Assembly: GCF_043641665.1 (NCBI RefSeq)
Contig: NC_092196.1
Coordinates: 19,319,192-19,383,191 of the forward strand
DNA from: Enoplosus armatus
Lineage: Eukaryota > Chordata > Actinopteri > Centrarchiformes > Enoplosidae
Direction of reading: 5' to 3'
Length of the DNA: 64,000 nt
Shown here: positions 1 to 12,089 of the stretch, in pieces
Position numbering within the stretch: position 1 is the first letter of the stretch
Layout of the letters: each line of letters begins with the position of its first letter
Translations under genes and position numbers: made by a program
The notes under the pieces: generated by a model
The model's database searches: none
Told to the model about the DNA's origin: nothing
What the model saw: only the letters and a program-made list of their open reading frames with translations

Positions 1-2230
1 CGTGCAGCACATCAAAGTGGCCAAGATGGCATCAGTGGCAAACACATTACCCTGAGTCTTAGCCAGCTGGAAAGAGAACAAAAAAATACGAGTTGTTGTA
101 CAGAAAGCATCAAAACAACAAACTTCTGACTGTCACTGCTGCGTTTCCATGAACAGCTCCACACGTGGAACGCGGTCTACCTTGCGGATGACAGGATCGT
201 CGGTGGTAGTGACGGTGTGGAAGATCCTCTTGATGCTTTTGAGCTGCTTCTCATTGCGGGTGGTGATCCGGTCAAAGGCCTTATCATAGTACTCCAAAGC
301 ACCACAGCACTCACTGAAGGAGAACCAGGACACAACTGTTCATCACCTGAAACCAGTTTAAAACGACTGACGACGAAGAGCAGGTCAGTTTCACTTACAT
401 GTCAAGAGGGTCAGCCACCTCCATGTATCTCATCTTCATCAGTCTGGGGAAGTCCATCTCCTCCTTCACCTCCCAGTCGCTCCTCACCTCCACTGAGGAA
501 TCTCTGGGCTTCAGCTGGGCCTTAAAGAAAATGGACAGGGGGGGAGGGGACGGGGGAGGCCGAAGGACGGAGGGGGAGGCCGGAGGGGGGTTTACGAGTA
601 GAAGAAATGAAAAACATCCAAGTTACCAAAAACCCTCAACAGAAGAATCGACTGCACACTCTGCTGCAAGAATACTTTGGACAACGTTTTATCCATATTT
701 ATAATCAGAGTTCAGATTAACTTTCTAACATATTATTAAAGCTTCATGTTTCACGTTTCCAGTCTAGAGCTGCACCTCACAACCATTTTCATCATCGATT
801 CATCTGCCAGTTACTTTCTCGATCAATCATTCAGTCCAGAAAATAGTGACAAATGCTAATTATAATGTCCCACAGTGCCAACAGTCCGAAGACATTCGGT
901 TTTCCATCATAAATCACAAAGAAAAGCAGAAAGTCTTCACATTTGAGAAGTTGCAATCAGCATTTTTTGCTTGAAAAATAACAAATCTGATTAATCGATT
1001 ATCAAAACAGATGCTGATGTCGATCCATTCATCATCTAATCGTTGCAGCTGTAATCCAATAATATCGATTAACCGACCCGTACCTGAGACTTCTGGTCCC
1101 ACTTCTGACGGACACCAAACTGCTTTTGGAACTTCTTCTGCAGGCGCATACGATCCCTGAAAAGACAAAAACTTGTGGTTAAACTGAAGTCTTAGCAACA
1201 CGACCAGCTGTCAACACAACATCCTTTAAAACAGGACGTTGTTTCTTTGAGGCTGAAGCTCACCTCTCCTTTTGCTTGGCGCTCTTTGGGAGCGTCTGCA
1301 TGTTGAACTGAGTCAGGTTCCTGCGGTCCTTGTCTCTGCGCAGATTCCTCTGTTGAAACAAACACCATCATGTTACGGGACGAGTTAAAATATAATATGC
1401 AGCGCTCATATTTTAGCTGACAAACAGCAACATTCAGAGTTTCTGCGGCATCGGCCTGTTGTACCTGAGCAAACCTCATGCGGTTCCTCTGGTAGGCCGT
1501 CTTCTGCGTCTTGGCGGTGTCCACCAGCTGGAAGCTCGTCTCGTCCTCCTCATGAAAATAGGCGTACTGACTACCGCCTCCGAACTGAGACGAATACTTA
1601 TCTGAAGAAAGTAATGCATAAGAAATCAACTCTAAACGATAACCGGTGTGTCTCTTTCATTTAAACAACACTTCTATAAAAGAAAATTGAATCGCATATA
1701 AAACAATTGTTATTTTAAGGTCTAACGCCTCAGTCTGATGTTTCCCCAATTTATTAGTGGTGACAATCAGCTTTACTAAAGTAGTGCATTCCCAATCTTC
1801 CAATTAGAGAGGCCAGACCTTTCAATCAGTCTGTGTTTTCAATGGTATTACCACACAGACATGAAGTAAAAAAATACCACATAATGTGTTTATGTCAAAT
1901 CTGGGTGCGCCGCCCAAGTAAAATCTACACATGAGGAAGACTTGGTACAGCTGTCTTACTCACTTGTGTATCTCTTGTCTTGATAAGTCGCTCCAGTCCA
2001 GTCAGCAACCTGACAGAGAAAACACACAACGTGAGGAAAACTGTGGCAAATAAGCTGAAGACTGAACACTGGATAACTTCATAAGCTTGTAATGTGAGAA
2101 AACAAACCTTTCCCAAACGGTCTCCTTTGCTGAAAGGCTGGTAGGGCATGTCTTTAAACTTCTCGGGGACCGCACACGGACCCCACCCAGACGGATTGTC
2201 CTGGATCACAGGGGCGTTGAACTTGGCCAT
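1..2230 (-). CDS. eif3d: eIF3 subunit d (5' part of gene, truncated by window edge)
   Basis: Encodes the cytoplasmic translation initiation factor eIF3 subunit d, which sits at the mRNA-exit side of the 43S complex and in family members can bind the mRNA cap. Minus-strand coding exons: 2230-2108, 2009-1964, 1601-1465, 1349-1264, 1156-1084, 520-399, 313-181 and 66-1 (continuing off the edge). All are joined by GT-AG sites and the phases add up without a break, giving codons 1-262 of about 550. The start [20 protein letters not shown], the block [29 protein letters not shown] and the block [14 protein letters not shown] match vertebrate eIF3d almost residue for residue. The ATG follows an acceptor ending at 2234, so a noncoding first exon lies upstream. 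No frameshift or odd residue is seen. Exon reading is from the sequence; the function is family knowledge. Confidence 0.97.
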
Positions 2231-3554
2231 GGCCTGAAGACAGAGTGAAAAAAAGACTTCTGTGACCAAACAGTCGCCTACAAGTGTGTCCAGATAACCA
2301 ACGTACAAATAATATATTGGCGTCTACTGCGGAGGTTGTACCCATCTCAGGCATGCACGGGGTCTCAGCCAATGAGCAGCACTGATTTCTCCAGCAATGC
2401 ACTAAAATAAATAGGCACTGATCAGCTTGCGCAGTGGGCTAGTCATCATTGACCCCTGAGCATCCAACAACAAGCTGGAACAACTTTTCATTACTGATGA
2501 AGCTGTTATTACTTTTTACTGACTAATATAGTCTGTAATAAATCAGCAAATAGTGAAAAAAGTTTCACACAACCAACATATATTTATTTTACATTAATAT
2601 AAAACAGAGAGCAAAGAATCATCTCATCTGAGAGACTGGAGAGAGAAAATAAACAGATTATTTTATTGATAAATTATTTATTTAACCACTGATCAAAATG
2701 TTTCTCTATTAATTGTCTGTTGATTGACAAATCAATTAATCTACTTCTCCTTTCAGCACTGACTCACATCCCTTTCTGCTGTTATCCACAGTGAGTAAAA
2801 GCAGAAAATGTTGGTAAGCGTTATTAAAACCGAACTTTTATTGGAACAACAGCAATTTGTGGATTTAATGGATGCCCAATTGACGTTATTGATCCGTAAG
2901 AGAAAGGAGGGGCTGATGGTTAGGACTTGAACAGAAGGGACGTGTACGCATCAAATCTTACAATAAGAAAATAGCTTTTGTTTTAGTTCTTATTCGTGGG
3001 GTTTTTATTAACCGTAGTAACAGAAGTGACAACTCCTTCATGATCACACAGGATTGACTGAACAATACGTTAATTTAAGACGCCATTTGTGAGGATACAC
3101 TGAATATGAGTATTCTTCAATACGCTTGGAGGTCGGTCGACAAGCGCACTACAAAGATATTATTATATCTGTACATTTTTAACAGCAACATCTGGCACCA
3201 CTGGCCGACATTAGCCTTCTCCCGTACAGTCACATGCTAACTAACGTTGCTAATATCTAATGAATCTCGACAGGGCAACAACACAGCTTACAGGAAACAA
3301 CCAAATTATATTATATCAAAAAGGGGGAACTGGTTTATCTACTATATCACAGATTTCTTTGCAGGCCTGGCTCGGTTAGCTAACGGTGGCTACTGCTAAC
3401 GGCAGTCATCTTGCCAGGTGGCCGCGCTAGCAAGGCTAAGCTAACTGGGTGGCAAGCTACATACACGTACACAGGGCTCGCTACGATTTAGCTTCAAACA
3501 TGAGTAAAAACAGATACTTTTCATACGTCTGTACATATCTTACTGTAATCTTAC

Positions 3555-3670
3555 CGTGAATGATGTGACACCCTATCGGGGCTTTTAATCCAACCGGTCC
3601 TCAAACGGTGCAAATCGCCGACAGACCGCCGGTGTGAAAGGAAGTGGTTAGCTGCCGTAAAGCGGAAAGT
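3555..3670 (-). promoter_or_regulatory. eif3d: Candidate eif3d noncoding first exon and promoter
   Basis: On the minus strand a good donor (G then gtaagatta) sits at 3554-3553. It ends a CpG-containing stretch that begins near a pyrimidine-rich CTTTCCGC motif around 3670. This would splice to the acceptor at 2236-2234 just ahead of the eif3d ATG. No CDS lies between. The 5' end is a guess: a CTTTCC-type start would fit the TOP-like starts common in translation genes, but the sequence alone cannot fix it. Confidence 0.55.
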
Positions 3671-3837
3671 GGTTCCTGCCGTATTACAAGTGCAGCTATC
3701 ATAATGCTGAAGGCGCAGTCCACCCATGGCTGTATTGAGAGAGCAATGTAGCTTTAGAGAGATATGTTAGTTATACATATATAATAATATAAACACTATG
3801 TATATTCGCGGATAAACTCACAACAATCCTAGTTTGA

Positions 3838-5375
3838 AAGTTTTATTTCGAAATGATTTACCGGAAGTGTTAGTATGTTATTATATCTGGTATACTCACA
3901 CGTAGAACGTGTAAACCAGGTACAATAACATACTAATCATATATATATATACACACACACTTACATACATATATATGCGTTTTATTTTCACGGTTTTAAC
4001 CGGAAATAGCATAGTATCTATTGTGTCCACCTTGATGCTTGTGGCAATGCAGTTGTAATTACTTACTGTGACCACCAGATGGCAGAAATATATACATTTT
4101 GCCAAAGCTAACTAGAGGTAAACGAAGAGAAACGCAGCAGGTTGATGGAAAAACCTTACTTCTTTTGCTGTAAATAACAGTTAGGCTGTGCGCTTATCTA
4201 ATTATTATAGTAATAGTTTTACAGTACAACCATCCTTGCTAGCAAAAAGGCTGCCAAAAAGTAGCCCGGCAATGCCTTTAGCTGTCTCCTTATGTTTCAC
4301 GACACTTGCCTCCCTTTCGCGTCCTTGAGGTCTCGAGACTCTCCATAATTGTAATGACGAATTATTTCCGTTTGCTTCAGTTTAGTCACTATTTATTTTG
4401 AAAGTAAACATCGGAAGTTTGTATATGCTATCAGGTCTAACTTGACGCTTGTACAAACATGGTGCAGTTCCTAACTGTGGCCACTGGAGGGCAGTCAACT
4501 CCCGTAATTGTACCTGCTCTCATGTCAACTGTGATCGTTTATTCAGCTTTTATGATACAACATGGAGGTATTGAGGGCTGACTGTAACTTACAGCTGTCA
4601 TAGGAAGGTTAAAGGACACAGACATAAATGAAATATCCTCCAACAGCATCAACGCTGTACTACTAATCGTAATGAAGCATGTTATGCTAACGTGAGCTCT
4701 AAGGCTGGTCGGTAAATCTCAGGTCAGACAGGTCTCCACACCAAAAAATTGTTATTAAAACAACTATTACAACAGTTACTAACAGTTATCATGTTACTGT
4801 TAGTAGTAATAGTAATAATTTGTAGTGTTTCTAAATACACTGTGACTGCCATTAATTGATATTGCTCAACATAATATAATACAATACAATAGAAGGCAAG
4901 ACTGTTTATCAGTATAAATATTTATTTCAGATTGCTGGGTTGCAGTTTCCAACCGCGACCACGAGAGAAAAGAGAGAAAGAACAATCAAAATTATCATTT
5001 CATAATAATTTATGTTGGTTCGTTTATGATTTTTACATTCTTTTATTTTGAAAGAATGAACGGAAGTGTCACAATGCCATCATATCTAGCTTGACATCGT
5101 GCCTTGATGTAATTCCTCACTGTGACCACTGGAGGGCAGTAAACACTCAAGAATCTACACCAACATCAAGGCAGAAAACTATTATCAAAACAACACTAAA
5201 GTAACACATTTTTATCAATACTCGTGTCATTTCTAATAATCACACTAATAATTATATAGTTTTACATGTTTAAATTATTATATATTATACTGACATTAAT
5301 ACTGTTAACCATTGATTTAAATGTAGTGTTGCAGTTCCTCATTGTGACCTCTGGAGGGCGATGAACACTCGTGAT
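3838..5375 (+). repeat. Cluster of diverged units of about 110 bp with ETS-like and CTCF-like sites
   Basis: Related segments occur at about 3838-3890 (left half), 3979-4095, 4388-4510, 5040-5150 and 5318-5375 (right half). The shared order is a TTTATTTTGAAAG-like start, a CGGAAGT core, ATGCTATCATATCT-like text, CTTGATGCTTGTG, then CTGTGACCACTGGAGGGCAG. ETS-like cores are at 3861, 4000, 4411 and 5060. CTCF-like cores are at 4072-4085 (CCACCAGATGGCAG), 4481-4494 and 5126-5139 (both CCACTGGAGGGCAG), and weaker at 5348-5360. Spacing is irregular, so this is a local cluster of a dispersed element rather than a clean tandem array. Binding is inferred from motif resemblance only. Confidence 0.7.
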
Positions 5376-5994
5376 TCTTAACACACTCAACTCCAGCAAC
5401 GTCAAGACGGACACAATACCACAAAACAATGCTACAAAAAACACAACTGCACATTGTTAAAACTTTAAAACTGTAAATAAAGATTAGATTTGTATTTGTA
5501 GAAGTATTTGGTATTTGCATCCTCTTTGAAGTCAGGGGATAAAAAAACATAATTCAACCTTGATTCATTCATCCGTCAGAGCGTTTTAATTTGCCTTTTG
5601 AACGCCATGTTTAGCAGGTAATTAGGTGTATACCTGAGTCACGTACACAGACTCACAGTCATGTCTTTGTAAGTGTGAATGAGAACAAACACACTTATCT
5701 TCTCTGCTGTTCCATGTCAGGCCTCCGGTGTGTTTCATAAACGAATCTCTGGATCAAATTAAGATGTTATTCAAGCACCGCAAAGGTCAGAAATCTGATT
5801 AACAAACACAAAGATGGCTGTGTGATGGATGTTAGTTAAATATAGTACAGATATTTCACATGGGACTCAGTCAGGCGATGAATGATGCTGCTGCCCTATC
5901 AACATCTGGTCTTTTCAACATCTGCATTCATCTACACATCATGTAATCGACTATTTCTCTTGAGCCATAACAAACCACTGATCTAAACTGTGTA

Positions 5995-6520
5995 CAGTGG
6001 AATGTAACTAAGTACATTTACTCAAGTACTGTACTTCAAGGTACTTGTACTGTGCTTGAGCATTTCCATTTTATGCTACTTTATACTTTTTACTGCATTA
6101 CATTTGTCTGACAGCTTTAGTTACTTTCAGATTACAAATCTTCATACCCTCCCTGTCCGGTGAAACACGTATGTATGTTTTTATGAGCTCATGAAACTTT
6201 TTAGAGATACATGGTTCTCACAGGACAGCGACGCTACAAACATATGATGATATGATGCATCGCTGTAGATTAAACTACCCAACAGTATATAAAGTAGTTC
6301 AAAATAACTCCACTTTAAACAGATATATTATATAAAACGCTCACAGGGAACATTTTACTGCACAATAAGAACTTTTACTTTGGACACTTTAATTGTGCTG
6401 ATAATACTTTCATACATTTACTTCAGTAAGGTTTTGAATGCAGGAGTGAAGTGTTTTCACAGTGTAGTATTGGCACTTGTACTTAAATGAAGGATCTGAG
6501 TACTTCCTCCACACTGACGT
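5995..6520 (+). repeat. GTACTT-rich dispersed element, near full length
   Basis: Starts GTGGAATGTAACTAAGTACA and continues with several AAGTACTGTACTT-type words and TTTTATGCTACTTTATACTT. It ends with GAAGGATCTGAGTACTTCCT, which is roughly the inverted counterpart of other copies' ends. Related pieces lie at 21486-21640, 28140-28185, 32210-32385, 36283-36330 and 47195-47395. No coding capacity. I recognise this as a very common teleost repeat type, probably a nonautonomous DNA transposon, but cannot assign the superfamily from sequence alone. Confidence 0.7.
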
Positions 6521-6734
6521 GTGTATAATGATAATACCTCTGTGAGATATGAGTTCAGCCATTTCACATGTTTCCGATGTTGCATCTCGACGCGGTCGTC
6601 TTTCAGGGATCTTTCAGCAGCTCTGATGACAGACGGTGAACTCAGTGTGACTGATTATTAATGAAGACTAGATGTTTTCTACTTCCTCACATCGACTTCA
6701 ATGTGCACAGAAACGAGGTCACTGCATTTCTGAT

Positions 6735-7065
6735 GTTCTGGTATTTAATAACATTAGTGTGTTTTAATTCTGTGCCTCTTTGGTCCAGACTGAAATATCT
6801 CTGTTTGATGGATTGTCATGAAATGTGCCACAAACATTCATGTTCACCTCGGGATGAATTATAATAACTGTGTTGATCCCTTCACGTTTCATCTAGCGCC
6901 ACCAGCAGGTCAAAGTTTAAATGAATCCAATTTAGTTTTTGACCAAATGCATGCTAATTAGCAAATGTTAGCATGCTAAACTAAGACGGTGAACATGGTA
7001 AACATTATGCCTGCTAAATACTAGCGTTGTCCCTGTGAGCATCAAAGAGTGAGTTTCCTCTGGTG
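6735..7065 (+). repeat. GGTCCAGACTGAAATATCT-type dispersed repeat, copy 1
   Basis: Contains GGTCCAGACTGAAATATCT, a GATGGATTGTCATGAAAT block, ACATTCATGTTCACC, CTAGCGCCACCAGCAGGTCA and a run of small palindromes built on GTTAGCATGCTAA. The same order recurs at about 14910-15270, 34500-34900, 37985-38320, 39520-39665 (reverse), 49015-49335 (reverse) and 62500-62620. The 67-codon frame here is part of the repeat, not a gene. Confidence 0.75.
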
Positions 7066-8039
7066 TGTGTTGCTTCAGGGTGTTTTTGTATTTTGTTTAT
7101 TTTTTAATGATGTTTGTGTTTCATCACAAATCAAAACAAACGCTGTTGTTTTCATGTATTTAAACCTTTGGCCCCGAGCAGCCCCGAGCCAAACATGACG
7201 CTCTCATCAGCGTTAATAAAAGATCCTTAATTGTATTTTTTCCTGGGCTGAGTGTCACTAACACAAACACTTGAGGTTTATTTTTCCTGACTACATGTTC
7301 ATGTTGTTTCCACCTCCAGCTCTGAAGCTTTTTTCTCTCTCAGAGATTTTTTCTCCTTGTTTTGTTTGACTAATTTTAGAGGCTTTAAATGCCAACAATT
7401 ATCCGGTAATTAGCAACAGAGGAAAGCCTGAAAAAACAAACGGGATTTTGTGAAGCAGAATATGTTGTTTCTGCCTCGCTATCCTGTAAATCATCTCGTG
7501 TCCCCTTAAGATTTATATTGCAAACTCTTGTGGGAGTCCAGTGAGACAGTCGAGCTGTCTGTGTGCAAGTTTCTCAGTTCTTAACACAGACGTCTGTGAC
7601 GGTTTGACACTTTCAAATTGCTGTTAAAACACATACAGCATTTGATTTGGCTACTTTATATATGTATATATTTCTTCCATATTTGTTTTCTCCGAGCTTC
7701 TGTTTCTTTAACGCGAGTATCTGAGAGTTAATTATGCATCAGGAGTGAAATGCTAACACCTGTGTTCAATCAGAGAGCCCCCACGCTGGTGATTGCTGCT
7801 ACAGTACGTCTATTAATACCTGGAGACTAAAGAGGTTTTTGATTGCTTGCACACGTTCCTTTAATAACTCTCCTCTCAGAGAACTGAAGACGTGTCCATG
7901 TGCAGACACTAAAACCATCTTGTTTCTTGAGATATTGTGAAATATTGTTGTAGCAGCTCTTTAGCATCATAGTCAAAGTAATTTAACCTGATGGTGGAGT
8001 CTTTATGTTAAATAATGTTTTGATAAATATTTAAGAAAT

Positions 8040-8465
8040 AATTAGACATTTTGGAAAATATGCTTAATTGCTTTTTGCAGATGAGAAGATTGATATACGA
8101 TATGTATAATATTTGTATGATATAATATAAAGCTACAGCCAGCGGCCAGTTAGCTTAGCTTAGCACAAAGACTGGGAACAAGTGGAAACTGCTAGCCTGG
8201 TTCTGTCCAAAGATAACAACATCCACCTCCCAGCTCCTCGAAAGCTCACTAATTAACATGTTATATCTTGTTTGTTTGAGCTACAATTATTGATTGTGGT
8301 TTCACAAAGGGTAATGTGTTGATCAGTAATGCTAAGCTAAGCTAACTGCTAGCTGTAGCTTCATATTTATCGTACATACTTGAGTGGCATCAATCTTCTC
8401 ATCTAACTCTCTGCAAGAAAGTGAACAGGCATATTTCCCAAAATGTTGAACTGTTGCTTTAAGAA
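8040..8465. mobile_element. Palindromic MITE-like element, complete copy
   Basis: The left arm (about 8045-8180) and right arm (about 8325-8460) are inverted copies of each other over roughly 110-120 bp. ACATTTTGGAAAATATGC on the left matches the reverse complement of GCATATTTCCCAAAATGT on the right, and GATGAGAAGATTGAT and AAGCTACAGC are likewise mirrored. TTAGCTTAGCTTAGC and GCTAAGCTAAGCTAA flank a unique centre of about 150 bp. There is no ORF. Partial copies are at 15670-15835, 32795-32975, 50650-50770, 55910-56075 and possibly 62625-62720. The long terminal inverted repeats and lack of coding fit a nonautonomous DNA transposon. Confidence 0.8.
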
Positions 8466-9319
8466 ATTTGAACATTATGATTTTTTATTTATTGAGGATA
8501 ATTAAGACAAGAGTCAAAAGTTCCACTTAAACACATCTTTTATTTCTTCACACTTCAAATCTAAACGATGTATTCAACGACAGATTCGTCATCATGGCAC
8601 AAAATACTGAAACTGCAGCAGCAAAAGACAAATAAAACATAATAATATACAGAATCTACATGAACCTGCATCAGCAGAATTATGCTGCACATGTTGCCCT
8701 GATGGTTTGAGTTGATCCTCATTTTGACGAGAAAACATGTTTTACAGTGTAATCTCTGCTGCAGACTCTTTAAGGGTGCATGTCCCTCTGGGAAACTGGT
8801 CCTGCACTTAAATCAACACCAACACGTCAGCTTAAGTGATTTTTGAAAATACAAAGTAATCAAGACTCCCACTCAGGTAGCGTCACCTGTGGGATCACTC
8901 TACAACTCCTGATTACACTGTGGAAAGCACACATGCGTTATTCTGCATGCAGAAGGGAAGCGCTGACGTTCATTAAGCTCGTGTGTGGACCTTGTTGTGT
9001 TCTTACTCCTCAGCTGATGACAGTGTTTGCACAGGGTCTCCATACTTCCTCCTGCCAAAAAGTGAATAATAGGCTATTAGAGTTAACTTGAGTCTTGTCC
9101 ATATTGTACGTGGGTGAGAGCCTGTAGGCAGAGAATCACACTGAGTCATAGCGAAGCCACCGGCAGCCCCGTCAACAGACTACCACCTCCCCGCGTACAG
9201 TAAGCGCAGGTGGGTTATCACTGAGGGGAGTCTGGGATCACACAGGCAGGAGGCTCAAACCAGCAGTATTTATAGCCCAACACACACATGCACAAACATT
9301 AGTAAACAGCTTACTCACA

Positions 9320-9560
9320 GAGGGAGAAGCAAACACACACAGTCCACTCGCCCCGAACAAATCTCCGCTCTCATCAAACTGCAAGCCCCCAGGGGCCTGG
9401 CAAATAAAGCGCCAGCCGAGCAAATCCCTTTTTAATGTGCCTTTAATGACGGTTTTATGCTCCTCAGAGGATCTTTGCAGAAGGGGGTGCGTGGGCTGAA
9501 GGCCGGCCGAGAGGAGCGGCGGCACAGTAACAACGAGCTGAAGCACCGTTTCACTGTATT
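9320..9560. other. Repeat-poor, GC-richer patch (candidate conserved noncoding DNA)
   Basis: Among AT-rich, repeat-laden surroundings this stretch is relatively GC-rich and shares none of the dispersed repeat words. It holds GCGCCAGCCGAGCAAATCCC and CTTTTTAATGTGCCTTTAAT. The minus-strand 147-codon frame over it has no recognisable domain. Cross-species alignment would be needed to call it conserved. Confidence 0.3.
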
Positions 9561-11336
9561 TACAGCCAGCTAAATATAACGGAGCAGAGTGTGTGCTGCG
9601 TTCACACTCGTGAATGAACGGCGAGTTTCGGACGAGTTGTTGCTGTGATTTAGAATGAAATGGTTTTTTTTTTACCTGCAAGTTTTATTTCAATGGTCAG
9701 TGGAGGAAAAGTAGTTAAGTGATGAGTACACAGTGAAAAAGCTGGGTGAGCGTAACTACACTCTCAGTATCTGTTGATCCTGGTCCCATTTTAAGTTATT
9801 CCCCCTTTTTCCAGAGAAAATACAGCAATTCTACCCGACATTCAAGCATGTTAGTGTTTCTTCCAATTAGGCTAAACATGTCAACTTTAGTGTGAAAGGA
9901 AATGATCTCATGCTGCATATTTAGTGAAATGTTGTTAGCAAGATTAAACCTCCGAATTAAATCAGCTTAGACGGGAAATCGACTTTTTCTGTCCTTTAAA
10001 AGATGTTTGAGAACCGCTGCTGTATCGTATTATGAAGTTTATTTATCAGCGCTCTTAATTAATAAAAGAGGACTGAAGTGATTTAGTATAAAACTTTCAG
10101 TCTCACAATGGACACAAAAAGATTCGGGGGGTGCTATGCTAGCAGCAGCTAATGTAGCCTGGAGCCTGGAGCAGAGATGAGGAGCTACAGAGGTCTGTAG
10201 GCTCACTTCTTTCTGACTCCAGACTTTTTCTCATTTTCTAATTTGTAGTCTTCAGACTTCACTCAGCTCCCTCTGGAGCCACGAAAGGCTTCAGACTTTT
10301 TTTTTTTTTCCGCACAGCAGAACTCCCCAACACCTGGAAACAGACTTTGATGTGTAAAATCGGTGGAGTTCCCCTTTAAAGTATTTGACTTTGAACATTG
10401 ATGCACTAGTTTTAAATGTGTGTGTCTGCAGCTCCGTCGTCTGTGCTGAGTTTTGTGTGAAGACTTCCAGATCTCCCGACAGTGATGGAGGTGACGCAGG
10501 CTGCACTTCATGAGCTACAGCACACTCATTCTGCGTTAATCAGGTGTCGGATCTAAAGAAGTTTTATGTGTGTGTGTTCTGACTGTTTACTGTACAGACG
10601 TCTGATAAATAATGTACTGTGTGTGTTACCAGACCGCTAACATGTGTCCGTTTCAATCTGTATAACAACAAACACACACGTACTAAACCTGCACACCACC
10701 ACAAAGCCAGTGTGAACGCTGTTTTTCATGATAACTGACATTCCTGACAGTATATCACAAGTACACCACCTGAAAGTTTCTTCTGATAACAACGTGGTAA
10801 ATTATTAACTTTGCATTTCTGACAGTGTCACAGTTGTACAGGTCGTAACAAAGAATTTATCTCAACTTAAGAATTACTTGTTTTAATCAGTGTTGTACTG
10901 GATTAAACACTGCGGCAAGATAATAATACCACACAGGAAAGTATGTGTTATTATACATTATTAAAGCAATATTGTTTCCATCCCGTGTGTGTGTGTTTCA
11001 ATCAGTCTTGATGTGCAAGCAGCAGGCAGCACAGGCTAGTTTACTAACGTCATCCAGTGTGCAACAGGATGACGTTAATGAATTCTGAGCTTCTGTCCAG
11101 AGTGAAAGTTTATCACACGCGACTTTATGCTTTCAGGAAATGGTGCACGATGTCAGAAGAGACAAAATAAATCCTTCACCACAGTCACAATTTCAGCTAC
11201 CACAGAGTTTAGATTAATTTCAAAGAACACCCAGCGGCCTGAGAGCAGGCCGTATACACAGAAGCTAATATTCACATACGATGTTTGGATATATTTAATG
11301 AGAACTAACATGTGAAGGTCTGCAACCCCGTCTCTT

Positions 11337-11400
11337 ACCAATTATGTTTATATACCACTAATTTTCAACGGAAAACGTAATAACCACTGAACATAACGAG
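11337..11400 (+). repeat. Fragment related to the 18.4-kb terminal-inverted-repeat element
   Basis: ATTATGTTTATATACCACTA followed by a CAACGGAAAACGTAAT-like block matches the left part of the element at 18419-18485. Only about 60 bp can be matched, and there is no coding. Confidence 0.5.
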
Positions 11401-12015
11401 CACGAATGCAAGACAGTCTGATAATCTTTTAAATTTTAAATAAGATACAGAAATAAAGATTCTCAAATAAAATCAATCATAATCATCATCATGGCCGCCA
11501 ATTTACTGAGAGTTTTTTTTTAATTGTATAACTTTATTGGCATATTTTATGACAACTCTAACGCAGAAAATGGTCCAGTATCATCCTCTGCTGAACAGGT
11601 AGCCTCATACGGCCATTTTAGGGGTGTCGATTGGGTTAATGATGAAATCTCATGAAAGCGCACCTCCACCTTATTAATATTTAACTGAAACTACGATGTT
11701 TACATGATTACATTTCCATGAATAATAGTCATGTCATCAATGAAGTATTTCAGCTCATGTGTAGATGGTTGTAGTGAATGTTGACTAAAGCTTAAATACA
11801 GTTTGAGCAAACGATTGTCACATTATGGAATAAAAAGGCTACGAGAACAACAATCAACAAGGTAAAAGTAAATAAAGGCACAACTTTGTACATTCAGTCA
11901 TGCATATGTACACAATATAAACAGCAACACATTCTGTGTGTTGGTAAAACGGCATCAACTCTTTCAGATGTTTAAGAAACTTTGAGTCCATTGATCAAAA
12001 ATACCAGCTCTAAGG

Positions 12016-12021
12016 TTTATT
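12016..12021 (-). terminator. sstr3: Possible sstr3 polyadenylation signal (AATAAA)
   Basis: AATAAA on the minus strand about 70 bp after the sstr3 stop codon. It is the nearest canonical hexamer, but the 3' UTR could well be longer: AT-rich DNA with further hexamers follows. Confidence 0.35.
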
Positions 12022-12089
12022 CTGCATGTGGATTAGAGGCAGGCTGCCTGGTGTTGTAATACTGAGTAACATACAGTCCATGTTTTACA

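Larger units (their letters stand above)
3671..12015. other. Gene-free interval between eif3d and sstr3
   Basis: No exon of a recognisable protein was found on either strand. The interval holds the ETS/CTCF-like unit cluster (3.84-5.38 kb), a GTACTT-rich repeat (5995-6520), a GGTCCAGACTGAAAT-type repeat (6735-7065), a palindromic MITE-like element (8040-8465), and an AT-rich tract near 11.4-11.9 kb. A comparatively GC-rich, repeat-poor patch at 9.32-9.56 kb may be regulatory. Open frames here are 60-147 codons with no family resemblance. Confidence 0.7.

Noticed and set aside
9238..9681. 147-codon minus-strand frame
   Set aside because: No domain, splice signals or codon pattern of a gene; the region is better seen as possible noncoding regulatory DNA.
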